A stretch of 61,530 nucleotides of DNA, taken from assembly GCA_022842465.1 (NCBI GenBank), contig JALHPN010000025.1, forward strand, positions 1 to 61,530, read 5' to 3'. Of this stretch, positions 43,501 through 51,437 are shown one piece after another (within the stretch, counting starts at the first letter, position 1; each line of letters opens with the position of its first letter). Position numbers and translations under genes: made by a program. Below the pieces are notes generated by a model. It saw only the letters and a program-made list of their open reading frames with translations. It did not search any database and was not told where the DNA came from. This DNA is from Polyangiaceae bacterium. GTDB lineage: Bacteria; Myxococcota_A; Polyangia; Polyangiales; Polyangiaceae.

Positions 43501-45144
43501 CCGGCGGAGGACCGCCTCGTGCGCATCTTCGAGATCACGCGCGACCTCGCGCGCGAGACCGATCTCGATCGCCTCCTCCAGCGCGTCGTCGATCACGCGA
43601 TCGGCCTCGCCTCCGCCGAGCGCGGCCTCGTCGTCCTCGTCAATGACGACGGCGCGGTCGTCGCCCACACCGCGCGCAGCAGCAAGGGCGAGGAGTCGCA
43701 CGCGAACTTCTCGCGGAGCGTCGCCGAGCAAGTGATCCGCGACGGCGAGCCTGTCATCGCCACGAGCGCGCGGGACGACGAGCGGCTCGCAAAGGCCGTC
43801 TCCGTGCACCAGCTCATGATCCAGTCCATCGCGTGCGTGCCCATCCGCGGGGCGCTCCCGGCGGAGCGGACGATCGGCGCGCTCTACCTCGAGACGCGGC
43901 TCCGCCCCGGCAAGCGCTTCCGGGAGGAGCTCCCGACGCTCGCGGCGTTCGCGGATCAGGCCGCGATCGCGATCGAGAACGCTCGCCTGATCGACGAGAA
44001 CCGCCGGCGCGCCGAGGAGCTGGCGGTGACGAACGCGGAGCTCGAGGCGGCGAAGGAGAAGCTCGCCGGTCTCCTCGGCCGCCGCACCGAGCAGCTCGCG
44101 TCTGCGCGCCGCGACCTCAAGGAGGCCCGCGCGCAGCTCCGCTCGCACTTCGGCTACGCGGGCCTCGTCGGCACGAGCGCGGCGATGCGAAAGCTCTACG
44201 CCGTCATCGAGCGGGTGAAGGACACCGACATCCCCGTCCTCATCCTCGGCGAGAGCGGGACGGGCAAGGAGATGGTCGCGAAGGCGGTCCACGTCGCCGG
44301 CCCGCGTGGCAAGCAGCCGTTCCTCGGCGTGAACTGCGGCGCGATCCCGGAGAACCTCCTCGAGAGCGAGCTCTTCGGGCACGTGCGCGGCGCCTTCACG
44401 GGGGCCGAGCGCGATCGAAAGGGGCTCTTCCGCGAGGCGGAGAACGGGACGATCCTCCTCGACGAGATCGGCGAGATGCCGATGAAGATGCAGGCGGGCC
44501 TCCTCCGCGTGCTGCAGGAGAAGACCGTGCGCCCCGTCGGCGGCGCGAAGGAGGAGCCGTGCAGCGCGCGCGTCGTCGCCGCGACCAACCGAGAGCTCTC
44601 CGTGATGGTGCAGGAGGGCCGCTTCCGCGAGGACCTCTTCTACCGCCTCCACGTCATCGAGCTGAAGGTGCCGGCCCTCCGCGAGCGTGCGGAGGACATC
44701 CCCGCGCTCGTGGATCACTTCCTCGGGCTCTTCGCCGCGCGCCACAAGCGTGAGCGGAAGACGATCGGCCGCGACGCCGTCCGCAGACTCCAGTCCTTCG
44801 ACTGGCCGGGCAACGTGCGACAGCTCGAGCACGTCCTCCTGAACGCGTGGCTGCTCTCGGAGAGCCCGGAGATCGAGGCGGAGGATCTCGATCTCCCGAC
44901 GTCGTCGCTCCGTGCGAGCGTCGCGCCGAGCATGATCCCGCCGAGCAGCGTCGAGGCGCGGTCCCCGGAGACCTCCTCCGTCTCGCCGCGACCCCGCTCC
45001 CATGAAGAGCACCGCGAGAACGAGAAGGAGCGCATCCTCGGCGCCCTCACGCGCTGCAACTGGAACCGCGTCCAGGCCGCGAAGGTCCTCGGCATCCCGC
45101 GCCGGACGTTCTACCGGCGCCTCAAGGACTACGGGATCGTCTAG
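40582..45144 (+). CDS. Kinase-ATPase-TPR-GAF-sigma54 activator, single polypeptide
   Basis: A 1520-residue regulator. Residues 10-245: protein kinase domain with glycine loop LGRGGGGEVW, ELALKAL lysine, HGDIKPAN at 129 (Gly replaces the Arg of HRD) and DLG at 149 in place of DFG. Residues about 275-460: P-loop ATPase with GPSRSGRST at 285 and VLVVDDLAGF as Walker B. Residues about 470-950: TPR-like helical repeats. Residues about 977-1140: GAF domain. Residues 1190-1420: sigma54-contact AAA+ with GESGTGKE at 1223, GAFTGA at 1270 and ILLDEIGEMP. Residues 1480-1519: Fis-type HTH (CNWNRVQAAKVLGIPRRTFY). The N-terminal part has PknK/MalT-like order. It probably links ligand and kinase sensing directly to sigma54 transcription. 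GTG start. Confidence 0.93.
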   Translation: MDERPSFPLPARYLPVARLGRGGGGEVWAVRDRLTGAELALKALADDAGENEVMALVREAVTLNGLEGVGVPRVLAFGSLPGSRRPFLVRELVAGSSLEDVLGSEGEWLRPLAGAADQLTLLHRAGLFHGDIKPANVIVGPDGTGTLVDLGLSAPWREGGTRPRGLTPRFAAPELFTGEPLTVRAEVYALGATLEYALGKRGKELDAETRKALAKIAARATEEEPDLRHPSVDELASALKSAAKLETRAFEQGAAWPVLGFDGPAQMLASDVNALAPGHALAVVGPSRSGRSTLVRRLAWSLGVSATPVAALEPPREGVGKTDTEMIELELASWGGARTPAAGLVLVVDDLAGFDEDARALLREAVEHGARLVAVVGDGESDRAIVDDLAIAGVTAFEVPPLDPASASELVRRAIPSLPDKLAAHLLARVDRRPGRLRSFVRRLGGAAVTSVEEVDAILAAPSGKSAPLATRSRAQLRAELERALDTGRFDAAAELESELGPEASSEEKVERAIARARILAARGDAAGAGDTLDVVEKLARASELERAWKAARARTFMRAGDFGRAATLAAEVLDKGAEDAITADALSVRGLAHAYLGEESAAIPILERALKVTRALGDARLEAVALGSLGIAHQRGGRAREAKKAYEDALAAAEKAHDAWTIGSARLNLAVLEKGDGDLAAALVHLEAVVDLGRRAGGQIAVQQALFNLANLDLYLGRYARAHASIEKLAEQRDKLAGPSRAQLLGLQAELATRRGEVDKGARLYELCADAYEAVARPLDAAEARLEGILARAFSSADAAVTIDVTALERELRELRRRLGDGGFGEHEALANIVEGTLALARGDEPRARAFLDSAYEGAERAGIREWAWRALDARARLAAAQGASALARRDTDAALTMLEETAAKLPRDLREVFWNDPRRRSLRQAHTVTAPAGTSSPPGAHATSAIRIGGGMSTAMSLGRSAMLTSIGAPMPAEDRLVRIFEITRDLARETDLDRLLQRVVDHAIGLASAERGLVVLVNDDGAVVAHTARSSKGEESHANFSRSVAEQVIRDGEPVIATSARDDERLAKAVSVHQLMIQSIACVPIRGALPAERTIGALYLETRLRPGKRFREELPTLAAFADQAAIAIENARLIDENRRRAEELAVTNAELEAAKEKLAGLLGRRTEQLASARRDLKEARAQLRSHFGYAGLVGTSAAMRKLYAVIERVKDTDIPVLILGESGTGKEMVAKAVHVAGPRGKQPFLGVNCGAIPENLLESELFGHVRGAFTGAERDRKGLFREAENGTILLDEIGEMPMKMQAGLLRVLQEKTVRPVGGAKEEPCSARVVAATNRELSVMVQEGRFREDLFYRLHVIELKVPALRERAEDIPALVDHFLGLFAARHKRERKTIGRDAVRRLQSFDWPGNVRQLEHVLLNAWLLSESPEIEAEDLDLPTSSLRASVAPSMIPPSSVEARSPETSSVSPRPRSHEEHRENEKERILGALTRCNWNRVQAAKVLGIPRRTFYRRLKDYGIV

Positions 45145-45243
45145 CCGCGCGGGTACGCGCCCCTCCCGCCTCAAGCTCGGCTTCGACCGGCCGTTCTCTC
45201 GCTCGAGGCGCAGATGCGTTCGAGAGCTCGAGGGAGAGTGCGC

Positions 45244-47703
45244 ATGGGCGCGCCGGAGCGTGACCGCGACGCTCTGTTGCGCTTCGCGCTGCTCGGCGCC
45301 GTGCTCGGCGCGGCCGCCACGGGCGCGAGCTGCGGTCTGACCTCGGACGACGGGGTCGTCGGAGTCGACGTGGACGTCACCACGTCGGAGCTCGCGACGG
45401 CTTCCGTCTCGGAGGTGTTCGGTGTCTACGGCCCTTCGTGTAGAACGCGCACGGGTCCGTGGAGCATCGGTCTCGCCGAGGGCAAACCCACTCAATACCC
45501 GAGCCTCGGGCTCGTGCTCGGGGACACCGCCTGCACGCTGCTCCTCACCGGGGTCGTGGTCGACGCATCACCCTTGCGGGCGAGCCCCGCCTTCGCGTTG
45601 GACACGACCTTCCAGGATCGGCCGTCGGCGCTCACGGACGGCGCCGGAGTCGAGCGGCTGGCCGTCCAGGCGAAGCTCTCGTCACGCACGTTCATGGAAG
45701 ACGTTCGGCTGCACCTGCGCGTCGGTCGCCGTCTGGACGAGCTGGCCGGAGGCGGAGTCAGCACCTCGTTCGTCTACAGTGTGGGGGGCAGCGCGAGCGG
45801 CCTCACCGGCGAAGGGCTCTTGCTCGGGCTCTCCGGCAAGGGAGCGACTTCGGTGCTCGCCGTGACGCGCGAGGGACCGTTCGTCTTTCCCACGTCGATC
45901 TCGCGGGGCCCGTACGCCGTCACCGTTCTCCGGCAGCCGAACGGTGGGGTGTGCACGGTCCGTGGCGGTCTCGGGACCATCCGCGACCGCGACGTCGAGA
46001 GCGTGTCCGTGACCTGCACGCCGAGGTCTTGTGACGACGGCAACCGTGTATCGGGTGACGGCTGCTCGGCCGACCTGATCGTCGAGAGCGGCTGGATCTG
46101 TCCGGTGCAGGGCGCGGCATGCGTCGCGGCGCGGTGCGGCGACGGTCTCGTCAGGGCCGACGAGGAGTGCGACGACGGGGATGCGGTCGATGACGACGGC
46201 TGCACCGCCACGTGTCGCCTCGCGGCTGGCTACACGTGCCCGGTCGAGGGGACCCCTTGCGTGCGAACGGTCTGCGGCGACGGGCGACGGGAGGGGAGCG
46301 AGCAGTGCGACGACGGCAACGGGATGCCTTTCGACGGCTGCTCGCCCACGTGCGTGGCCGAACCGCTCTGCCCGAAGACCGGGGGCGCCTGCGAGGGCGT
46401 CTGCGGGGACGGGATCGTCTTCCCCGGCGAGAGCTGTGACGACGGGAACACTCGCTCGGGCGACGGGTGCTCCTCGACGTGCACCTTGGAGCCGGGGTTC
46501 TCGTGCCGGTCCGTCGTCCAGGACCTCGCGCCCACGGTCGATGCGCCCATCGTCTACCGGGACTTCAGCCGCGGCGACGCGGTGACCATCCCGGCGTACG
46601 GCGCGTTCCCTGCGTGTAACGGCCGGTGCCCGAGCGCGCACCCGGACTTCCAGACGATGAACGGCGCCATCAGCGGGATGCTCGGACGGACGATCCTCGA
46701 CGACGTGGAGCCGGCGAAGGTCGGGACGCTCGACGCGGAGGGCAAGCCGGTCCTCCGCTGCATCGCGCCGACGGGATGTGTGGGCTCGACCTGCGCGACC
46801 GCCCCCGGGGCGAGCACCTGCCGCGCTGCGAGCGCGGAGAGCTTCGCCCAGTGGTACCGCGACCTCCCCGGCACCGGGGGTGCAGCGCGCGTGAACCACA
46901 CGTTGGTGAAGACGCTGCCGCTGTCGCTCTTCGGCGCCGGAACGACCGACCCTCGCTACGCGTTCAGCTCCTCCGCCTTCTTCCCGATCGACGACGAAGG
47001 GTTCGGGAACCAATCGGAGGGCACGCCGAACCGCAATTTCCACTTCACCAGCGAGCTGCGCTTCTGGTTCCTCTACGACGGCGCGAGCGCGCCGCGCTTC
47101 GACTTCCTCGGTGACGACGACGTCTTCGTGTTCCTGAACGGCAAGCTCGTCGTCGACATCGGCGGCGTCCACGGGCCGCTGTCGCGGTCCTTCACCCTGG
47201 ACGCCGCGGCGGCCTCGAAGCTGGGGCTCGCAGGCGGCAGCCTCTACGAGTTCGCCCTCTTCCAGGCCGAACGGCGAAGGTCGGGCTCGAACTACCAGAT
47301 CACGCTTCGCGGCTTCGTCCGCGCCAAGAGCGTCTGCTCGAGCACGTGCGGAGACGGAGTCGTCACGCGCTTCGAAGCCTGCGACGATGGATCCAGCAAC
47401 GACACGAACGTTCCTCCGGCGCTCCCTCGCTACGGGAAGTGCGGCTCGAACTGCCTGTCGCGAGGCCCACGGTGCGGAGACGGCATCGTGCAGCCGGAGG
47501 CGGGAGAGGCGTGCGACGACGGGGAGTTCAACGGAAGCTACGGGATGTGCGCGCTCTCGTGCGCGGGTCCCGGCCCACGGTGCGGAGACGGCGTCCTCCA
47601 GACGGAGGCTGGCGAGGTGTGCGACGAGGGCGACCGGAACGAGACGACCTCACCCGTCCCCTCCGGAACCTGCGCCGCCGACTGCGCGTCGCGATGGCCC
47701 TGA
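45244..47703 (+). CDS. Secreted DUF4215 Cys-rich repeat protein with fibro-slime domain
   Basis: An 819-residue exported protein, probably a lipoprotein (GAS-C near residue 30). The ATG at 45244 has ribosome site GAGGGAGAG; ATG at 45214 lacks one. Domains: an N-terminal beta domain (about 55-190; VYGPSCRTRTGPWSIGL, DTACTLLLTGVVVD) shared with the next gene; about four DUF4215 repeats (about 262-420; CDDGNRVSGDGCSADLI, CGDGLVRADEECDDGD); a fibro-slime domain (about 437-700; FRFWFLY-like strand, then DFLGDDDVFVFLNGKLVVDI and GGVHGPL); and a final Cys-rich CGDG region. Fibro-slime domains occur in Dictyostelium and bacterial matrix proteins, so a surface or matrix adhesion role is likely. Confidence 0.88.
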   Translation: MGAPERDRDALLRFALLGAVLGAAATGASCGLTSDDGVVGVDVDVTTSELATASVSEVFGVYGPSCRTRTGPWSIGLAEGKPTQYPSLGLVLGDTACTLLLTGVVVDASPLRASPAFALDTTFQDRPSALTDGAGVERLAVQAKLSSRTFMEDVRLHLRVGRRLDELAGGGVSTSFVYSVGGSASGLTGEGLLLGLSGKGATSVLAVTREGPFVFPTSISRGPYAVTVLRQPNGGVCTVRGGLGTIRDRDVESVSVTCTPRSCDDGNRVSGDGCSADLIVESGWICPVQGAACVAARCGDGLVRADEECDDGDAVDDDGCTATCRLAAGYTCPVEGTPCVRTVCGDGRREGSEQCDDGNGMPFDGCSPTCVAEPLCPKTGGACEGVCGDGIVFPGESCDDGNTRSGDGCSSTCTLEPGFSCRSVVQDLAPTVDAPIVYRDFSRGDAVTIPAYGAFPACNGRCPSAHPDFQTMNGAISGMLGRTILDDVEPAKVGTLDAEGKPVLRCIAPTGCVGSTCATAPGASTCRAASAESFAQWYRDLPGTGGAARVNHTLVKTLPLSLFGAGTTDPRYAFSSSAFFPIDDEGFGNQSEGTPNRNFHFTSELRFWFLYDGASAPRFDFLGDDDVFVFLNGKLVVDIGGVHGPLSRSFTLDAAAASKLGLAGGSLYEFALFQAERRRSGSNYQITLRGFVRAKSVCSSTCGDGVVTRFEACDDGSSNDTNVPPALPRYGKCGSNCLSRGPRCGDGIVQPEAGEACDDGEFNGSYGMCALSCAGPGPRCGDGVLQTEAGEVCDEGDRNETTSPVPSGTCAADCASRWP

Positions 47704-47793
47704 CGCAACGGCCGCCGTCCGAGCGATCGACATCGAGGTCCTCAAGCGCGCGAGCGATGAGCCGTTCCACGACGACAACAAGAGGAGGGCATC

Positions 47794-48738
47794 ATGTCAC
47801 GTCTCCATGAACGGGAATCCGTTCGCCCCCGGCCCAGCATGTTCGACAGCCTCGTCCCCGCGGCGCTCGCCGCGACCATGGCCGGCACCGCCGGCTGCAG
47901 CCTGAGCGAGCCACCGGAGAGCATCCTGGCTCGCGGAGAGGCGGTCGACCGGACGACGCATGCGCTCTCGGTCGGATCGCTGCGGGCGCTGGAAGGGAGC
48001 TACGGTGCAGGCTGCGTCGACCGTCTCGGCGCTTGGAGCCTCGCGCTGGAAGGGGACCCCGAGCTGAAAGCTCCGCCCCTCTCGGTCGTGAAGGACGACT
48101 CGGCCTGTACGCTGACGGTGACCGCCGTCCATGCCGACGACCGACTCGAGCTGGCGACCCCGTTCGTTCTCGGCGAGTCGTACTGGGCGAAGCCCGCTCA
48201 CGTCGGAAGCGACGACCGCGGGTTCTACATCAACGCCAAGCTCGCGTTCTCGAAGGCGAGCGAGAGCCTCGTGGTGACCGTCCTCTACTCGGACGACCCG
48301 TCGGCCGTATCGTCACTCTACGGCGCGACCTATGCCACGGTCTCGGCGTCGGGAAGCATCGAGAAGGTGGCGGCACCAGACTACCGACTCGATCTCGAGG
48401 ACGGCCTCAAGGTCCTCGTGAACGCCAAGGCCGTCGTCAGCACCGCCGAGGGGAGCGGGGTACTCGTCGCCGGCAAGGTGCCGGGGAGCTCGTACGTCGT
48501 CGACGGCGGCAAGCTCCCAGAGGCGCCGACGTTCGCGATGGTCGACGAGGTCTACCACGCCTTCGACGCCGCGGCGGTGCCTGGAACGGGCGACGTGAAG
48601 GTGCCTGCTTCGGCGTTCGCGCTCTCGGGGGCGAGCCTGGCTACCTCGGCAACGCGCACCATCATCGTTCGCGGCGGCTCGCCCGAGATGCCGACGTATC
48701 AGCTGGTACGCGTCACCTTCAACCCTCCGGGAAGCTGA
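47794..48738 (+). CDS. Exported protein sharing the N-terminal domain of its neighbour
   Basis: A 314-residue predicted lipoprotein (lipobox TAG-C near residue 35), with ribosome site GAGGAGGG before the ATG. Residues about 60-190 (SYGAGCVDRLGAWSLALEGD, DSACTLTVTAVHADDRLELA, FYINAKLAFSKASESLVVTV) match the N-terminal domain of the fibro-slime protein upstream: YGxxCxxRxGxWS, DxACTLxxTxV and an AKL strand recur in order. The remainder is beta-rich with no known motif. The two genes are 90 bp apart on one strand and probably work together at the surface. Function unknown. Confidence 0.75.
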   Translation: MSRLHERESVRPRPSMFDSLVPAALAATMAGTAGCSLSEPPESILARGEAVDRTTHALSVGSLRALEGSYGAGCVDRLGAWSLALEGDPELKAPPLSVVKDDSACTLTVTAVHADDRLELATPFVLGESYWAKPAHVGSDDRGFYINAKLAFSKASESLVVTVLYSDDPSAVSSLYGATYATVSASGSIEKVAAPDYRLDLEDGLKVLVNAKAVVSTAEGSGVLVAGKVPGSSYVVDGGKLPEAPTFAMVDEVYHAFDAAAVPGTGDVKVPASAFALSGASLATSATRTIIVRGGSPEMPTYQLVRVTFNPPGS

Positions 48739-48840
48739 CCGAGCGAGGACCGGAGCGCAGGCCGACGTACACGAGCGCGGCTCCGATCCGTCGGCGGCGT
48801 TCGCTGGACGGCGCACGGCGGGTCGCCTACACGAAGGCGC

Positions 48841-49458
48841 ATGTCGATTCGGTCCCCCTTCTTCACCTGTGCTCTCCTCCCCTTCCTCGTCGCGTGCGGA
48901 GGCAGCGAGGCACCCGCGAAGGCGCCCGAGGGGACGACGGCCGTGGCGGCGGCGGAGACCAAGCCGAGCGAAACGCCGTCCCCTGCCTCGACGGACGCGA
49001 AGCCCGCCGACGCGAAAGCGGGAGAGGTCGCCGTCGGCAAGCCCGCGCCCTCGCTCGACGCGAAGGCGCACGACGGCACGCGGGTGAACCTCGCGGCGCT
49101 GAAGGGCAAGCCCGTCGTCGTCTACTTCTATCCGAAGGACGAGACGCCCGGCTGCACCAAGGAGGCATGCTCCTTCCGGGATGCGTGGTCGGATCTGTCG
49201 AAGGCGAACGTCGTGCTCGTCGGCGTGTCGACCGACACGGCCGAGTCGCACAAGGCGTTCGCGGCGCACCACAAGCTCCCGTTCCACCTGGTGAGCGATC
49301 CCGACGGCGCGATCGCGAAGTCGTTCGGCGTGCCGAACAACAACGGATTTCTCGGGCGCCAGACCTTCGTGATCGACAAGGACGGCAACGTGAAGAAGGT
49401 CTACCGCGACGTGGACGTCTCGAAGCACGCGGCGGACGTGCTCGCCGACGTCAAGTGA
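48841..49458 (+). CDS. Lipoprotein peroxiredoxin, Bcp/PrxQ type
   Basis: A 205-residue thiol peroxidase. The N-terminus MSIRSPFFTCALLPFLVAC is a lipoprotein signal (LVA-C) followed by an Ala/Glu/Pro/Lys-rich linker of about 45 residues, so it is exported and anchored. The Prx domain has VVVYFYPKDETPGCTKEACS: peroxidatic C105 in TPGCT and resolving C110 five residues on, the PrxQ/Bcp spacing. FHLVSDPDGAIAKSFGVP and RQTFVIDKDGNVKKVYRDVD complete the fold. It reduces peroxides outside the cytoplasm. The stop overlaps the next start by 4 nt. Confidence 0.92.
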   Translation: MSIRSPFFTCALLPFLVACGGSEAPAKAPEGTTAVAAAETKPSETPSPASTDAKPADAKAGEVAVGKPAPSLDAKAHDGTRVNLAALKGKPVVVYFYPKDETPGCTKEACSFRDAWSDLSKANVVLVGVSTDTAESHKAFAAHHKLPFHLVSDPDGAIAKSFGVPNNNGFLGRQTFVIDKDGNVKKVYRDVDVSKHAADVLADVK

Positions 49459-49808
49459 GCCCTCGCCTCGCGGTCCTCGTCGACGGCCAGGAGCTGCCGG
49501 AGCCGGAGGCGCGCGCGCTCTGGGAGCGCTTCAGCACGTGGATGGAGGAGCACAAGGGCGACCTCCTCGGGTTCGCGCGCGCCGAGGGCTACGCGAGCAT
49601 CCACCCGGGTGTCGCCGACGGGCGACCGGTGCTCCTCGCCAGCCGGTCGGCGACCCAAAAGCCATATGCCCCCGTGCGAGACATATCGCCCTCAGGATCA
49701 GGTGGACGCGTCTCCGGATCGTCACCGAAGCAAGACGGTGGATCGGGATCGCGCCAGAGCAGACCCACTGGTCGGCGCCCTGACCGCCTGAAATCACGGA
49801 AGAAGTAA
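49455..49808 (+). CDS. Small protein coupled to the peroxiredoxin, function unknown
   Basis: A 117-residue protein read from a GTG that overlaps the peroxiredoxin stop by 4 nt (GTGA). The first 75 residues look folded (AVLVDGQELPEPEARALWER, FSTWMEEHKGDLLGFARAEG, then a GVADGRPVLLAS strand). The C-terminal 40 residues are Ser/Gly/Arg/Lys-rich and probably disordered (RPTGRRPDRLKSRKK). It has no signal peptide and is not recognised. The coupling pattern matches that used by real operons in this window, which supports it as a gene. Confidence 0.6.
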   Translation: MSPRLAVLVDGQELPEPEARALWERFSTWMEEHKGDLLGFARAEGYASIHPGVADGRPVLLASRSATQKPYAPVRDISPSGSGGRVSGSSPKQDGGSGSRQSRPTGRRPDRLKSRKK

Positions 49809-49870
49809 CCCTTTTTAGGTAGGACATAGGCGCACAGTGTACGGGTCCGGGGCTTGCACTCCCCCTTGCC

Positions 49871-50776
49871 GTGACACGCGACTCGTTCGATATCGCCTAC
49901 GCCGCCCACACGGTGACCTGCACGTTCCTCCTCGACGAGGCCGGCATCTGCCGCCGCGTCGTGATGGCCGCGAGCAAGCGCGCCGGTGAAGGCAAACCGC
50001 TCGCCCGTTGCATGGGCGCGCAGTACGTCGCCTCGCTGGACGGCCGCACCCCTGGAGGCCTCGTCGAGCTCCCCCGCGTCGGCGCCTCGATGCTCTTCGC
50101 ACGCGTCGACGAGAAGGGCCGCATCTCGCTCGTTCGAACCGGGATCGTCACGAAGTTCGAGACCAAGATCCCGCCGAGCCGGCGGAAGCCGACCCACGAC
50201 CCCTTCGAGCAGACCGACGGGGTCCGGACCTCGGCGCCGGACGTACGCCAGACGACCACGCCGCGCGGGACCCGCACGATCCCGGAGGTCCTCACCTTCG
50301 ACGACGACGAGCCGACCCCCGCCACCGTACGCGGCGGCGGGTCGGACCACGTCTACGCGGACCTCAGCGACCGCACGCAGCGGATCCCGGCGATCGCGGA
50401 GGCCATGCGTGCCGTGATCCCGCCCCCCTCGCCGTCCGAGGAGTCGATCGACATCGACGTCGACGACCTCGCGACCGCGGAGTACCCGTCCGCGCCGGCC
50501 CCGACGTCGGGCGAGGGTCGCCGGGTTACGCTCCCCTCCTCACTCGCGCCCCCGCCGCTCCCCACCCTCCGCCAGCCCGTGCGTGACCGCGTTCCGAGCT
50601 CGGACGACCTCCTCTCCCCGCCCGCGCGGAAGCGGCTCGGCCGTCCGCGGAGCGAAGGGTCGCTCCGCGTGGTGTCCTCCGCCGCGGCCGCCCGCATCTC
50701 GCAGCCCGATGCCGTGCCCGATGCGCCGCGGAGCGACCTCCAGCTCGCGTCCCCACGTCGCCGCCCCCGAGAGTGA
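49871..50776 (+). CDS. Protein of unknown function with disordered C-terminal half
   Basis: A 301-residue protein starting at a GTG (MTRDSFDIAYAAHTVTCTFL). The first 105 residues form a plausible alpha/beta domain (TCTFLLDEAGICRRVVMAAS; CMGAQYVASLDGRTPGGLVE; MLFARVDEKGRISLVRTGIV). The rest is Pro/Ser/Asp/Arg-rich and low-complexity, typical of a flexible regulatory tail, with acidic (DIDVDDL) and basic (RKRLGRPRSEG) patches. No signal peptide, no known domain. Lies 145 bp upstream of the ATP synthase operon. Function unknown. Confidence 0.65.
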   Translation: MTRDSFDIAYAAHTVTCTFLLDEAGICRRVVMAASKRAGEGKPLARCMGAQYVASLDGRTPGGLVELPRVGASMLFARVDEKGRISLVRTGIVTKFETKIPPSRRKPTHDPFEQTDGVRTSAPDVRQTTTPRGTRTIPEVLTFDDDEPTPATVRGGGSDHVYADLSDRTQRIPAIAEAMRAVIPPPSPSEESIDIDVDDLATAEYPSAPAPTSGEGRRVTLPSSLAPPPLPTLRQPVRDRVPSSDDLLSPPARKRLGRPRSEGSLRVVSSAAAARISQPDAVPDAPRSDLQLASPRRRPRE

Positions 50777-50921
50777 GCGCAGCCGGGACGTAAGCCGAGC
50801 TTTCCCGCGGGCCCTGGCGCCCCGGTGAGGAGCGGACCCCATGGACAGGGGGCCCGGACAATGGTACTCGCGCGCCGTCCCCGAACTGCTGCGCGGCTTG
50901 TCCGCAGAGCCCAGAGTCCCC

Positions 50922-51437
50922 ATGTCGCTGCTCGACGTGAGCGCTTTCACCGAAATTTCAGCAAACCTGTCGGATGCAACCCGGGCCGTGTCGGAAGGCG
51001 CGGTCAACGTCGACCTCGACGCGACCTTGCTCGTGCCGATGGTCCTCTTCGTCGTGCTCTTGTTCGTCCTCAAGCCGACGCTGTTCGACCCGATGATGCG
51101 GCTCTTCGAGGAGCGCGAGAAGCGCATCGAAGGAACCCGTCGCGAGGCCTCGAAGGAGGATGAGCGCTCGGCCAAGGCGCTTGCGAAGTACGAGGCCATC
51201 CTCGCGAAAGCACGCGAGACCGGCTCGGCGGAGCGCGAGAAGCTCCGCTCGGAGGCCGCGAAGAAGGAGGCCGCGCTCTCGGCCGAGGTCCGCGACGCGA
51301 CGGGCTCGACGCTAGAGCAAGGTCGCGCGGCGATCGCGGCGGAGGCCAAGCAGGCGCGCGAGCGGCTGCACGGAGACGTGAAGATGCTGGGTCGCGACAT
51401 CGCCACGCGTGTCCTCGGTCGCGAGGTGGTCTCGTGA
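50922..51437 (+). CDS. ATP synthase F0 subunit b' (AtpF2/AtpG type)
   Basis: A 171-residue peripheral-stalk subunit of F-type ATP synthase. One membrane helix (LLVPMVLFVVLLFVLKPTLF, residues about 35-55) is followed by a long charged coiled coil (RLFEEREKRIEGTRREASKE to AKQARERLHGDVKML), as in b-type subunits. It precedes a second b-like gene, so the enzyme has a b/b' pair. The ATG of MSLLDVSAF is used; an upstream in-frame ATG at 50841 adds 27 residues of doubtful sequence. It overlaps the next gene by 4 nt. Confidence 0.88.
   Translation: MSLLDVSAFTEISANLSDATRAVSEGAVNVDLDATLLVPMVLFVVLLFVLKPTLFDPMMRLFEEREKRIEGTRREASKEDERSAKALAKYEAILAKARETGSAEREKLRSEAAKKEAALSAEVRDATGSTLEQGRAAIAAEAKQARERLHGDVKMLGRDIATRVLGREVVS

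Noticed and set aside
40606..45495. 1629-codon open frame antisense to the kinase-activator gene
   Set aside because: Composition is Arg/Ala/Glu-rich with no known motif; it arises from high GC at the third codon position of the real gene on the other strand.
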